Assembly: GCA_030642185.1 (NCBI GenBank)
Contig: DAOWOG010000077.1
Location: 1 to 6,367, forward strand
Direction of reading: 5' to 3'
From: Helicobacteraceae bacterium
Lineage (GTDB): Bacteria > Campylobacterota > Campylobacteria > Campylobacterales > Sulfurimonadaceae
Length of the DNA: 6,367 nucleotides
Of this stretch, positions 1 through 5,905 are shown piece by piece. The notes under the pieces are model-generated. The model was not told where the DNA came from. It ran no database searches and saw only the letters and a program-made list of their open reading frames with translations. Within the stretch, counting starts at the first letter, position 1. The number at the start of each line of letters is the position of its first letter. The translations under genes were made by a program, and so were the position numbers.

Positions 1-129
1 AAATTCATACCTGCCATTATACATATTTACCACTTGGAGTGCAGATGAATTATCTGATTAGCCATGAAAACTCAGTTCTAATTCCCGACTGTTTCACTCA
101 ACTTATATGGGGTTTTAATAGAGTCGTAC

Positions 130-161
130 TATGATAAGGTAGATTAATATAAGGTCAAGGT
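130..161 (+). promoter_or_regulatory. Possible promoter -10 and ribosome binding site of the cysK operon
   Basis: TATGAT at 130-135 is the best -10 candidate before cysK, but no convincing -35 lies 16-18 bp upstream. Two AAGG motifs (151-154 and 157-160) precede the ATG at 163. The first, 8 nt from the ATG, has the more normal Shine-Dalgarno spacing. The rest of the first 162 bases shows no clear terminator, riboswitch or hairpin. Confidence 0.3.
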
Positions 162-162
162 C

Positions 163-1089
163 ATGAATATAGCAGACAACATCACTCAGCTCATTGGAAA
201 CACCCCTTTAGTCAGACTCAATGCCCCCTCATCACAGAGCGGTGCGACCATACTCGGAAAATGCGAGTTTATGAATCCCACCAGTTCCGTAAAAGACCGT
301 ATCGGCTCCAATATGATCAAAACGGCTATGGATGACGGTCGGATCAATGAGACAACAACCATCATTGAACCGACCAGCGGAAACACCGGCATCGCCCTGG
401 CTTCGATTTGCGCTGCACTTAAACTCAAGCTTATCCTCACGATGCCTGAGTCCATGAGTGTTGAACGCAGGAACCTGCTTAAAGCACTTGGTGCAGAACT
501 CGTACTGACGCCGGCAGCGGCAGGGATGAAAGGATCTATAGACAAAGCGGAAGAGCTTCAAAGCGGCATTGAAAACAGCATCATTCTGCAACAGTTTCAA
601 AATCCGGCAAATCCTGCCATTCACCGCCAGACTACAGCACAGGAGATCCTGCGCGATACCGATAAAAAAGTCGATATTTTCGTCGCTGCCGTCGGTACCG
701 GAGGTACATTGACAGGAACAGGCAGTGTACTCAAAGAGGAGATCCCCGGTATTCAAATCTGTGCCGTAGAGCCGAAAGACTCTGCAATTCTCTCCGGAGA
801 AGCACCCGGTCCGCATAAAATCCAGGGCATCGGAGCCGGTTTTATTCCCGATGTACTCAACACTGAAATATATGGCGAAGTGATCCGTGTCTCCAATGAA
901 GATGCGATGAATACATCCAAAATGCTGGCCCGTGAAGAGGGTCTGCTCGTCGGTATCTCTGCCGGGGCCAATGTTTTTGCTGCAATGCAGGTAGCTTCCA
1001 GAGAAGAGAACCAAGGCAAAACCATCGTCACTATTCTTTGCGATACGGGCGAACGTTATCTTAGTACACCGCTTTTCAGTGAAGCGTAA
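163..1089 (+). CDS. cysK: Cysteine synthase (O-acetylserine sulfhydrylase), CysK type
   Basis: PLP enzyme that makes L-cysteine from O-acetyl-L-serine and sulfide in the cytoplasm, the last step of assimilatory sulfur metabolism. The 308 residues match the usual family length. Visible landmarks: the N-terminal [10 protein letters not shown] (10-19); the Schiff-base lysine K44 in SSVKDR; the substrate loop EPTSGNTG (69-76); QFQNPANP (144-151), typical of CysK; the phosphate-binding GTGGT (178-182); [11 protein letters not shown] (219-229); and GISAGAN with S266, which contacts the PLP ring nitrogen in the family. The C-terminal [12 protein letters not shown] is also typical. The ATG at 163 has AAGG Shine-Dalgarno motifs upstream and puts the family N-terminus at the right place. 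It is the first gene of a probable operon, with the next gene 24 bp downstream. CysM-type activity, using thiosulfate, cannot be excluded from sequence alone. Confidence 0.95.
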   Translation: MNIADNITQLIGNTPLVRLNAPSSQSGATILGKCEFMNPTSSVKDRIGSNMIKTAMDDGRINETTTIIEPTSGNTGIALASICAALKLKLILTMPESMSVERRNLLKALGAELVLTPAAAGMKGSIDKAEELQSGIENSIILQQFQNPANPAIHRQTTAQEILRDTDKKVDIFVAAVGTGGTLTGTGSVLKEEIPGIQICAVEPKDSAILSGEAPGPHKIQGIGAGFIPDVLNTEIYGEVIRVSNEDAMNTSKMLAREEGLLVGISAGANVFAAMQVASREENQGKTIVTILCDTGERYLSTPLFSEA

Positions 1090-1113
1090 AAAGTAATAGC
1101 TGACAGGTAAAAA

Positions 1114-1710
1114 GTGGGAAAAGAAAATAGAGATTTTGCGTTTATTGAGACGATCAAAGCGGTTGACGGAAAACTGTTTCATATGAAGTATCATCAGCAG
1201 CGTTTTGATCAGACACTTCGTGCATTTAACACTCATACAGCCATCTCTCTCTCAGAATTTCTTGACCCTCCTTCCAGGGGAATAATACGGTGTCGTGTAC
1301 ACTATGATCAAAGCGGTATTTTGGATGTCAGTTACCATTCTTACACCCCCCGCACTTTTAAAATGCTTCAAGCTGTTGTCGATAACAGGATTGAGTACCG
1401 CTACAAGGGCGCAGATCGCACACGGCTCAATGCACTTTTTGATCTGCGCGGCGAAGCCGATGATATCGTTATCATTAAAAATGGTCTCATTACAGATACC
1501 AGCATTGCCAATATTGCACTATATGACGGTCAACAATGGGTTACCCCTGCATCACCGCTGCTTTATGGAACAACACGACAACGTCTTCTCGATACCGGAA
1601 TGATTGTAGAAAAAGAGATCATGCTTAAAGACCTTGAAAATTATTCCAAGGTTGCGATCATGAATGCCATGCTCGGTTTCACTCGCGTAGATAATGGTAT
1701 AATCACATAA
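1114..1710 (+). CDS. Compact class IV PLP aminotransferase/lyase (possible aminodeoxychorismate lyase, PabC-like)
   Basis: A fold-type IV PLP enzyme of the BCAT/D-alanine aminotransferase/PabC superfamily. It starts at GTG 1114, with ACAGGT ending 5 nt upstream as ribosome binding site. Visible: an N-terminal ETIKAVDGKLFHMKYHQQRFD (12-32), as in family members; the probable Schiff-base lysine K98 in YRYKGADR; a cofactor segment TDTSIAN (127-133), with Asp128 where E. coli PabC has Glu; and the phosphate-end motif TPASPLLYGTTRQRLL (144-159). At 198 residues it is much shorter than the 270-300 of classical members, with a reduced N-terminal domain, yet all core motifs are present, so it looks like a compact subfamily and not a truncation. 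A role in p-aminobenzoate/folate synthesis is inference; branched-chain or D-amino acid transamination remains possible. It lies between cysK and an SspB-like gene, probably cotranscribed. Confidence 0.8.
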   Translation: MGKENRDFAFIETIKAVDGKLFHMKYHQQRFDQTLRAFNTHTAISLSEFLDPPSRGIIRCRVHYDQSGILDVSYHSYTPRTFKMLQAVVDNRIEYRYKGADRTRLNALFDLRGEADDIVIIKNGLITDTSIANIALYDGQQWVTPASPLLYGTTRQRLLDTGMIVEKEIMLKDLENYSKVAIMNAMLGFTRVDNGIIT

Positions 1711-1737
1711 CAAACCAATTGGAGAATTTCAGACATC

Positions 1738-2199
1738 ATGCTTTTTGACATCGTAAAAAAAGAATCTTTTATGGAGCTAATGCGCAAACACATTCAGGAG
1801 CTGCTTATCTATTTTTTTGAGCAGGAACAGAACTTCGGTATTCTCTGCAAGATTGAACATCTCACTTTTGATCCTGTATTGCCTGAGCATATCAGCAGTG
1901 AATTTCGTCCGATGACCCTGTTTTTTTTGGCAGGCTATACATTTGAAAGTGCCCGCATCTATGATGACACACTTGTTTTTGAAGCAGGATTCGGAAATGA
2001 AAATATCGGAAGTCTTGTCTCGGTCCCGCTTCTAAGCATTATGCAGATCATTGTAGACGAGACCCCTGTTTTTGTCAATCTTGCAACCATACAGGAGAAA
2101 GTAAGCAATCACGAACCGGAAGCTTCACACGGCGTATCAGACTCAATGGCCGCGTTTTTATCCAACCCTGAAAATAAAAAGTTTATCAAAAAGAAATAA
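1738..2199 (+). CDS. SspB-like protein, candidate ClpXP adaptor (hypothetical)
   Basis: A soluble 153-residue protein with no signal peptide or membrane segment. Its layout resembles SspB, the dimeric adaptor that brings ssrA-tagged proteins to ClpXP. An N-terminal amphipathic helix (about 12-31, ELLIYFFEQE) is followed by beta strands. The strongest stretch is DDTLVFEAGFG (76-86), then VSVPLLSIMQII (94-105), which parallels NDEVRFNARFGG...QVSVPLAAVLAIY recalled from E. coli SspB. After residue 116 comes a polar, probably flexible linker and a short basic-hydrophobic tail NKKFIKKK, reminiscent of the ClpX-docking tail of SspB. Family assignment is from remembered sequence, not a search. The start is uncertain: ATG 1738 has GGAG 13 nt upstream, which is too far, while ATG 1771 (residue 12) would sit just before the helix but lacks a clear Shine-Dalgarno. 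It lies 27 bp after the aminotransferase gene, likely last in the operon. Confidence 0.6.
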   Translation: MLFDIVKKESFMELMRKHIQELLIYFFEQEQNFGILCKIEHLTFDPVLPEHISSEFRPMTLFFLAGYTFESARIYDDTLVFEAGFGNENIGSLVSVPLLSIMQIIVDETPVFVNLATIQEKVSNHEPEASHGVSDSMAAFLSNPENKKFIKKK

Positions 2200-2333
2200 G
2201 ATATCTCTAAGAGCTAAGAAATTTAGTGATTGTAAAAGTGCGGTTCATCTGCACGTGAGCTCTCTGCTGAAGAGAACTTAGCGTTAGCGTAGTCAAACGG
2301 ACTTGTTCGTTTGGCGTTTTAAGTTAATAATTT
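2200..2333. other. Hairpin-rich intergenic region between convergent genes
   Basis: This spacer holds a run of small dyads: CTAAG/TTTAG (2214-2226), GTGCGG/TCTGCAC with a 5-nt loop (2238-2254), TCTCT/AGAGA (2261-2275) and the CAAACG/CGTTTG dyad described separately. TAGCGT occurs twice in tandem (2279-2290). AACTTA (2275-2280) and TAAGTT (2320-2325) could form an outer stem around the last dyad. No open reading frame worth reporting is present. Since the genes on both sides point into it, two-way transcription termination is the simplest role. A small RNA or a dispersed genomic repeat is also possible. Confidence 0.45.
2294..2320 (+). terminator. Possible terminator hairpin after the cysK operon
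   Basis: CAAACG (2294-2299) and CGTTTG (2308-2313) are perfect inverted repeats. Including a G-T and an A-T pair the stem reaches 8 bp around a CTTG loop. A short TTTT follows at 2317-2320, but GCG separates it from the stem, so the U-tract is weak. The - strand has no T-run after the same stem, so termination of the opposing LysR transcript is less supported. Confidence 0.4.
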
Positions 2334-3233
2334 TTATACTTTCAGTGAGAGCAGGTAATTGACGACGTTGTCAATAAAGGCGTCATGCTTACGGTCTTTG
2401 GAGTAGGCAATGTAAAATTTACGATGCACTCTGAAGTTTCGCATACGGGCTTCAAAAAGCTCACCGGTATTGAGCTCATGTTCAATAACATGACGGGAGA
2501 TAACAGAAACTATCGGACGTGCTGCATCTTTGGGTGAACGCAAAATCGTCTCTTTAATCGCTGTCGGACTCTGAACGACACCGAGTACATTAAAACTTTC
2601 ACAATCAACGCCGATCTCTTCAAAAACCTCTGAAGCCAGTTTGCGTGTGTGTGAACCTTCCTCACGGCATATCCAGTCGAAGGTATAAAAGTCATCATGT
2701 TTGAGATTCTTCGGAAGCGGCTGATTTGAAACAACAACCAACTCATCATCCATCCATTCACGGTAAATGATTCCATCACGAAATACCGGTGACTCGATCA
2801 GGGCAAGATCGATTTTTTTATCTTCGAGCATATCCATAATCTCGGCTGAAAGAGCAACCTGCATATACACTTCATTGTTGATCTTATCTTTGATTGTACT
2901 CAGATATGACGGAATGACATAGTTGCCGATCGCATATGATGCACCCATCACAAATGTGAACTCTTTATTGATGATTTTCAGCAGATCTTTTTCACTTGAA
3001 GAAATCGCTTTTTCAAGTTTCGTCGCGATACGGTACAGGTCTTCACCTTCTTTGGTCAGTTTGATCCCGTTCTTTTTTCGTTCAACGACTTTCGTATCAA
3101 GGTACTCTTCGATAAATTTGATCTGCTGCGTTACAGCCGGCTGTGATATACCGAGTTTTGCCGAGGCCTTGGAGAAACTTTTCTCTTTAATCACCGTTAA
3201 AAAGGTGTGCAGTTTGGCAAAATCTTTTAACAT
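2334..3233 (-). CDS. LysR-type transcriptional regulator
   Basis: A 299-residue LysR-family DNA-binding regulator, the usual family length. The N-terminal winged helix-turn-helix spans about residues 1-65, with SFSKASAKLGISQPAVTQQI at 19-38 as the classic recognition element, followed by a linker helix (about 66-90). The effector domain (about 92-299) contains a REEGSHTRK motif (190-198) like the RExGSxTR seen in CysL/CbbR-type members. The frame extends to a TTG at 3263, but I chose the ATG at 3231-3233: AGGAA (3239-3243 on the - strand) lies 5 nt upstream, and MLKDFAKLHTF is a normal LysR N-terminus. The effector is unknown. Sulfur or cysteine metabolism would fit the nearby cysK, but that gene is not adjacent and the link is speculative. 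Residues 232-240 (RSPKDAARP) replace the usual glycine-rich GLGIA-type turn. It is divergent from the helicase gene and convergent with the SspB-like gene. Confidence 0.9.
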   Translation of the reverse strand: MLKDFAKLHTFLTVIKEKSFSKASAKLGISQPAVTQQIKFIEEYLDTKVVERKKNGIKLTKEGEDLYRIATKLEKAISSSEKDLLKIINKEFTFVMGASYAIGNYVIPSYLSTIKDKINNEVYMQVALSAEIMDMLEDKKIDLALIESPVFRDGIIYREWMDDELVVVSNQPLPKNLKHDDFYTFDWICREEGSHTRKLASEVFEEIGVDCESFNVLGVVQSPTAIKETILRSPKDAARPIVSVISRHVIEHELNTGELFEARMRNFRVHRKFYIAYSKDRKHDAFIDNVVNYLLSLKV

Positions 3234-3253
3234 AATAATTCCTATAAGTTCGT

Positions 3254-3262
3254 ATAATATCA
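3254..3262 (-). promoter_or_regulatory. Extended -10 promoter of the LysR gene
   Basis: Read on the - strand, TTTTGATATTAT contains TGATATTAT (3262-3254), an extended -10 element of the TGnTATAAT type with a T-rich upstream side, as is common in Campylobacterota. Transcription would begin near 3247, giving a leader of about 14 nt that includes the AGGAA ribosome binding site. No -35 is obvious. Confidence 0.5.
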
Positions 3263-3273
3263 AAATTATAACC

Positions 3274-3294
3274 TATAATTATAATAATTGCAAT
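3274..3294. promoter_or_regulatory. Short palindromes in the lysR-helicase divergent spacer
   Basis: TATAATTATA (3274-3283) and ATTGCAAT (3287-3294) are perfect palindromes lying about 15-35 bp upstream of the LysR -10 element. LysR proteins commonly bind AT-rich dyads at such places to repress their own gene. The DNA is very AT-rich here, so chance palindromes are expected. Confidence 0.2.
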
Positions 3295-3418
3295 AGTTTT
3301 ATAATAAAAATTTACTTTTATCATTACTCTGCCTGAAATTGAATATCTTCAAAAGTTATAGGAGTCTTTCAGAGGGCATGATTTGAATTGAAGAAAAATA
3401 TTGTTTCCAAGCATTTTT

Positions 3419-3427
3419 TGATATAAT
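3419..3427 (+). promoter_or_regulatory. Extended -10 promoter of the helicase gene
   Basis: TTTTTTGATATAAT contains a perfect TGnTATAAT at 3419-3427, preceded by a T-run, the form typical of sigma-70 promoters in Campylobacterota. A weak -35-like TTGTTT lies at 3401-3406, with a short 15-bp spacer. The start of transcription would be near 3434, so the leader to the first ATG at 3452 is only about 18 nt. Confidence 0.6.
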
Positions 3428-3451
3428 TAATACATATTAGTAAAAAGAGAT

Positions 3452-3465
3452 ATGATAATTATCAT
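3452..3465. promoter_or_regulatory. 14-bp perfect palindrome over the helicase start codons, Fur-box-like
   Basis: ATGATAATTATCAT is its own reverse complement. It begins at the A of the first possible ATG and ends inside the second ATG (3464). The GATAAT and ATTATC half-sites are those of the Fur consensus, but they overlap instead of being arranged 7-1-7. It could be a repressor site in the early transcribed region, or a chance AT-rich palindrome. Confidence 0.25.
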
Positions 3466-5512
3466 GGATAAAATTTTTAAAGACCTGAATGAAGCACAGG
3501 TGAATGCGGTAAAGATAACAGAAGGGCCGCTTCTTATTCTGGCGGGAGCCGGCAGCGGAAAGACCAAAACCGTTACTTCGCGTCTGGCCTATCTTCTTGA
3601 CGTTGTCGGTATTGCTCCAGCCAACACACTGACGCTTACCTTTACCAATAAAGCAGCTAAAGAGATGCGTGAACGTGCACTTGCAATGATTGAGCCGACT
3701 TCCTATCCGCCGCTTCTATGTACATTTCACAAATTTGGTCTTCTCTTTTTAAAATTTCACATTCATCGTCTTGGACGTGAAAGCAATTTTGTCGTTATTG
3801 ATACCGAAGATAAAAAACGTATCATCAAGAAGATCAATTCGGATCTGCCGACACCCCTGATTGCCAGCGAAATATCCCGTTACAAGAATTCTCTGATCTC
3901 CCCGAACGAAGCCTATATTCAGGCAGAACTCAAAAACTATAAACAGATCGCCAAAATTTATGAAGAGTACGAAGCTTATCTGCTCGAGAACAATCTCGTT
4001 GATTTTGATGACCTGCTTGCACTGACCTATCGCCTGCTTGATGAGAACGAAGAGTTGGCCAAACAGACCAGCGATAAATACCAGTACATTATGATCGATG
4101 AGTACCAGGACACCAACGAATTGCAGCTCAAACTGCTTCAAAAACTCTGCACAAATCACAACAATCTCTGTGTTGTCGGTGATGATGATCAAAGTATTTA
4201 TGGCTGGCGCGGGGCGCATGTGCGTAATATTTTGGAATTCGATCAGGATTTTGAAAATGCCAGCATCATCAAACTTGAGTATAACTACCGTTCTACCGAA
4301 CCCATTCTCAAAGTTGCCAATGCACTTATTGAACATAACCGCGGACGTCTGGGGAAAAAACTGATTCCCACACGGGGTACAGGAGAGGAGATACTCACCC
4401 TCAGCTCAAACGATGAAAATGAAGAGTCGCGAAAAATCGCACAAAAAATAAACGAACTGATCAACAAGGGTGTATCCCCAAATGAGATCGCTGTCCTTTA
4501 CCGTATCAATGCCTTGAGCCGCTCACTCGAAGAGGGGCTTAATCGCTCAGGTATCGCATATAAACTGGTCGGCGGTCTGCGTTTCTATGATCGTGCGGAA
4601 GTCAAAGATCTGATCAGCTATCTTCGTGTTATCACAAACCATCATGACAACTTTTCAATGAAACGCATCATCAATAAACCCAAACGCGGTCTGGGTAAAG
4701 CGAGCATTGAAAAGATCGAATTGGCAGCGATGGCACAGGACATCTCCATGTTTGACTTTATCGTCAAATCCTCACTCGCTGAACTCGAACTGCTTGTACG
4801 CAAAAAAAATGCACAGACACTGAAAACCTTCATCAAGGATATTCAGGAGACGCGTGAAACTGCAGAATATGCCACTTACGGTTTTATTGATGTACTGGAA
4901 GAGCGATTCAAACTCAAAAATATCTACATCAATATGCCCGACGGCAGTGAACGGATTCAGAATATTGATGAATTTTACGGTCTTTTTCGTGACTTTATCA
5001 AACAGTCTCCCGAGGCGACACTGGATGAGTTTTTAAATGAACTTACTCTCCAGAGCGAGCAGGATCAAATCGAAGGCGAAAGCATTTACATTATGAGCAT
5101 ACACGCCTCGAAAGGACTGGAATTCAATCATCTTTTTATCATCGGGCTTGAAGAAGGTTTTCTGCCGCTTGTCGGCGATGGAAGTGATCTGGAAGAGGAG
5201 CGTCGTCTCGGCTATGTCTCTTTTACACGAGCCAAAGACACCCTGACCCTTTCACACGCTGCAAGCCGTTTTTACAAAGGCCGCCGCACCGATCTGCAAA
5301 AAAGTCGATTTTTCAACGAAGCCGGTCTTTCCGAAGGTTCTTTACGACTGGAAAAAAACACTGCCTTTAAAAAAGGTGATCTCGTACGTCACAAAATCTT
5401 TGGTGCCGGACGTATTGTCGGCGTCAGCAAAGCCGGACGGGAGTTTAAACTCTCCATCAACTTTGGCGGCAATAAACGCGATATCCTGGCTTCATTCGTA
5501 GAAAAGCTTTAA
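3452..5512 (+). CDS. UvrD/Rep/PcrA-type superfamily 1A DNA helicase
   Basis: ATP-dependent 3'-5' DNA helicase for repair, replication restart or removal of bound proteins. All SF1A motifs are in order: Q motif LNEAQ (12-16); Walker A AGAGSGKT (31-38, K37); Ia TFTNKAAKEMRERA; Ib TFHKFGLLFL; II DEYQDTN (216-222); III GDDDQSIYGWRGA (243-255); IV LEYNYRSTEPIL; V MSIHASKGLEF (548-558); VI RRLGYVSFTRAK (584-595, R593). From about residue 639, FKKGDLVRHKIFGAGRIVGV and ...KLSINFGGNKR form the Tudor-like C-terminal domain of PcrA/UvrD proteins, which binds RNA polymerase in some of them. The 686-residue length suits Rep/PcrA. The start is unsettled: ATG 3452 has GAG only 2 nt upstream, and ATG 3464 (MDKIFKDLNEAQ, more family-like) has it 14 nt upstream. 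I kept the longer form. Which of Rep, UvrD or PcrA it replaces cannot be told from sequence. Confidence 0.95.
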   Translation: MIIIMDKIFKDLNEAQVNAVKITEGPLLILAGAGSGKTKTVTSRLAYLLDVVGIAPANTLTLTFTNKAAKEMRERALAMIEPTSYPPLLCTFHKFGLLFLKFHIHRLGRESNFVVIDTEDKKRIIKKINSDLPTPLIASEISRYKNSLISPNEAYIQAELKNYKQIAKIYEEYEAYLLENNLVDFDDLLALTYRLLDENEELAKQTSDKYQYIMIDEYQDTNELQLKLLQKLCTNHNNLCVVGDDDQSIYGWRGAHVRNILEFDQDFENASIIKLEYNYRSTEPILKVANALIEHNRGRLGKKLIPTRGTGEEILTLSSNDENEESRKIAQKINELINKGVSPNEIAVLYRINALSRSLEEGLNRSGIAYKLVGGLRFYDRAEVKDLISYLRVITNHHDNFSMKRIINKPKRGLGKASIEKIELAAMAQDISMFDFIVKSSLAELELLVRKKNAQTLKTFIKDIQETRETAEYATYGFIDVLEERFKLKNIYINMPDGSERIQNIDEFYGLFRDFIKQSPEATLDEFLNELTLQSEQDQIEGESIYIMSIHASKGLEFNHLFIIGLEEGFLPLVGDGSDLEEERRLGYVSFTRAKDTLTLSHAASRFYKGRRTDLQKSRFFNEAGLSEGSLRLEKNTAFKKGDLVRHKIFGAGRIVGVSKAGREFKLSINFGGNKRDILASFVEKL

Positions 5513-5516
5513 ACGC

Positions 5517-5696
5517 CTAAACTGAAATCCAGCCCTCTCTTCTATGGTGAAGACGTCGCATGCGAACACGGCGGTCCGGCATACTTCCCCTTCTGTCTAT
5601 ACCATTGTATTGCATGTCGTCTTTAAGTCTTCGGTCTTTTTCATCCTCACGGCGATCCATCATAGACCGCCGTTCATCACCTCTTCTCTCCTTCAT
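5517..5696 (-). CDS. Small arginine-rich (D/E)RR-repeat protein, function unknown
   Basis: A 59-residue protein that I cannot assign a function. Seventeen residues are arginine. There are eight RR doublets (4-5, 9-10, 15-16, 22-23, 35-36, 42-43, 47-48, 52-53), six of them preceded by D or E, and the middle reads YNGIDRRGSMPDRR, a pattern I recall in small uncharacterised bacterial proteins. It has no cysteine, signal peptide or membrane helix and ends in WISV. The ATG at 5696 has AAGGA (5708-5704 on the - strand) 7 nt upstream, a strong reason to take it as real; a GTG one codon earlier is less well spaced. The opposite-strand frame over this region is a shadow without features. The gene stops 4 bp from the helicase stop, facing it, and is divergent from truB. 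Charged RR repeats could bind RNA, DNA or acidic partners, but this is guesswork. Confidence 0.6.
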   Translation of the reverse strand: MKERRGDERRSMMDRREDEKDRRLKDDMQYNGIDRRGSMPDRRVRMRRLHHRREGWISV

Positions 5697-5737
5697 CACA
5701 CCATCCTTATGAAAAATAATCCTTATAATAAGACTAT

Positions 5738-5765
5738 TTTATACCTTCAAAAATTAAACCGTCAT
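5738..5765 (-). promoter_or_regulatory. Possible promoter of the (D/E)RR-repeat gene
   Basis: On the - strand, TATAAA (5743-5738) has ATGACG (5765-5760) 16 bp upstream, matching four of six bases of TTGACA. Transcription would start near 5730, about 35 nt before the ATG at 5696. The region is AT-rich, so other -10 matches exist. Confidence 0.35.
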
Positions 5766-5770
5766 TATAA

Positions 5771-5806
5771 GGGCTGTTTTAACATGTTATTCTTCTAAAA
5801 TAACCC
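5771..5806. promoter_or_regulatory. Dyad symmetry between divergent promoters of truB and the (D/E)RR gene
   Basis: GGGCTGTTTTA (5771-5781) and TAAAATAACCC (5796-5806) form an 11-position inverted repeat with one mismatch and one G-T pair. Nested in it are a perfect TAACATGTTA palindrome (5780-5789) and GTTATT/AATAAC arms (5786-5791, 5799-5804). It lies just upstream of the truB -35 and beyond the - strand promoter, a normal place for an operator. Neither strand shows a U-tract that would suit a terminator. Confidence 0.35.
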
Positions 5807-5818
5807 AAAAATATCACA

Positions 5819-5847
5819 TTGACACCTTGTATATAATCATGTACAAT
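5819..5847 (+). promoter_or_regulatory. Sigma-70-type promoter of truB
   Basis: A perfect TTGACA (5819-5824) is followed after 17 bp by TACAAT (5842-5847), one base from the -10 consensus. A second, perfect TATAAT sits at 5832-5837 in the spacer and could act as an alternative -10 without a -35. TTGTA (5827-5831) and TACAA (5842-5846) form an inverted repeat across the core promoter. Initiation near 5854 would leave a leader of about 50 nt before the ATG at 5906. Confidence 0.65.
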
Positions 5848-5905
5848 ACAACAACTAACCAAAGAACACCTCTCACGTGGTGAAACCTTCCAGAATGTGG
5901 AGCCT

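Noticed and set aside
3..134. A frame open from the window start to TGA at 132-134 on the + strand, possibly the tail of an upstream gene
   Set aside because: It has only 43 codons, an odd composition and no family resemblance. Its length is compatible with chance; sequence to the left of the window would decide.
232..1236. A 334-codon open frame on the - strand, antisense to cysK and the start of the next gene
   Set aside because: It mirrors the codon structure of cysK and runs across two real genes. The protein is Phe/Cys/Arg-rich, with no recognisable domain.
1295..1603. A 102-codon + strand frame within the aminotransferase gene
   Set aside because: Overlaps conserved PLP-enzyme motifs in another frame; no domain or ribosome binding site.
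2923..3336. A 137-codon + strand frame opposite the LysR 5' end and running into the spacer
   Set aside because: Shadow of the LysR gene followed by AT-rich Ile/Asn/Tyr translation; no ribosome binding site or domain.
3749..4336. A 195-codon - strand frame inside the helicase gene
   Set aside because: It lies antisense to conserved helicase motifs, so its sequence is explained by the helicase; no domain seen.
5544..5798. An 84-codon + strand frame between helicase and truB
   Set aside because: No Shine-Dalgarno and a His/Thr/Ser-rich low-information translation. The opposite strand carries the repeat-bearing protein with a good ribosome binding site.
5839..5883. A 14-codon leader peptide (ATG 5839 to TGA 5881-5883) upstream of truB
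   Set aside because: The start codon lies upstream of either predicted transcription start and has no ribosome binding site.
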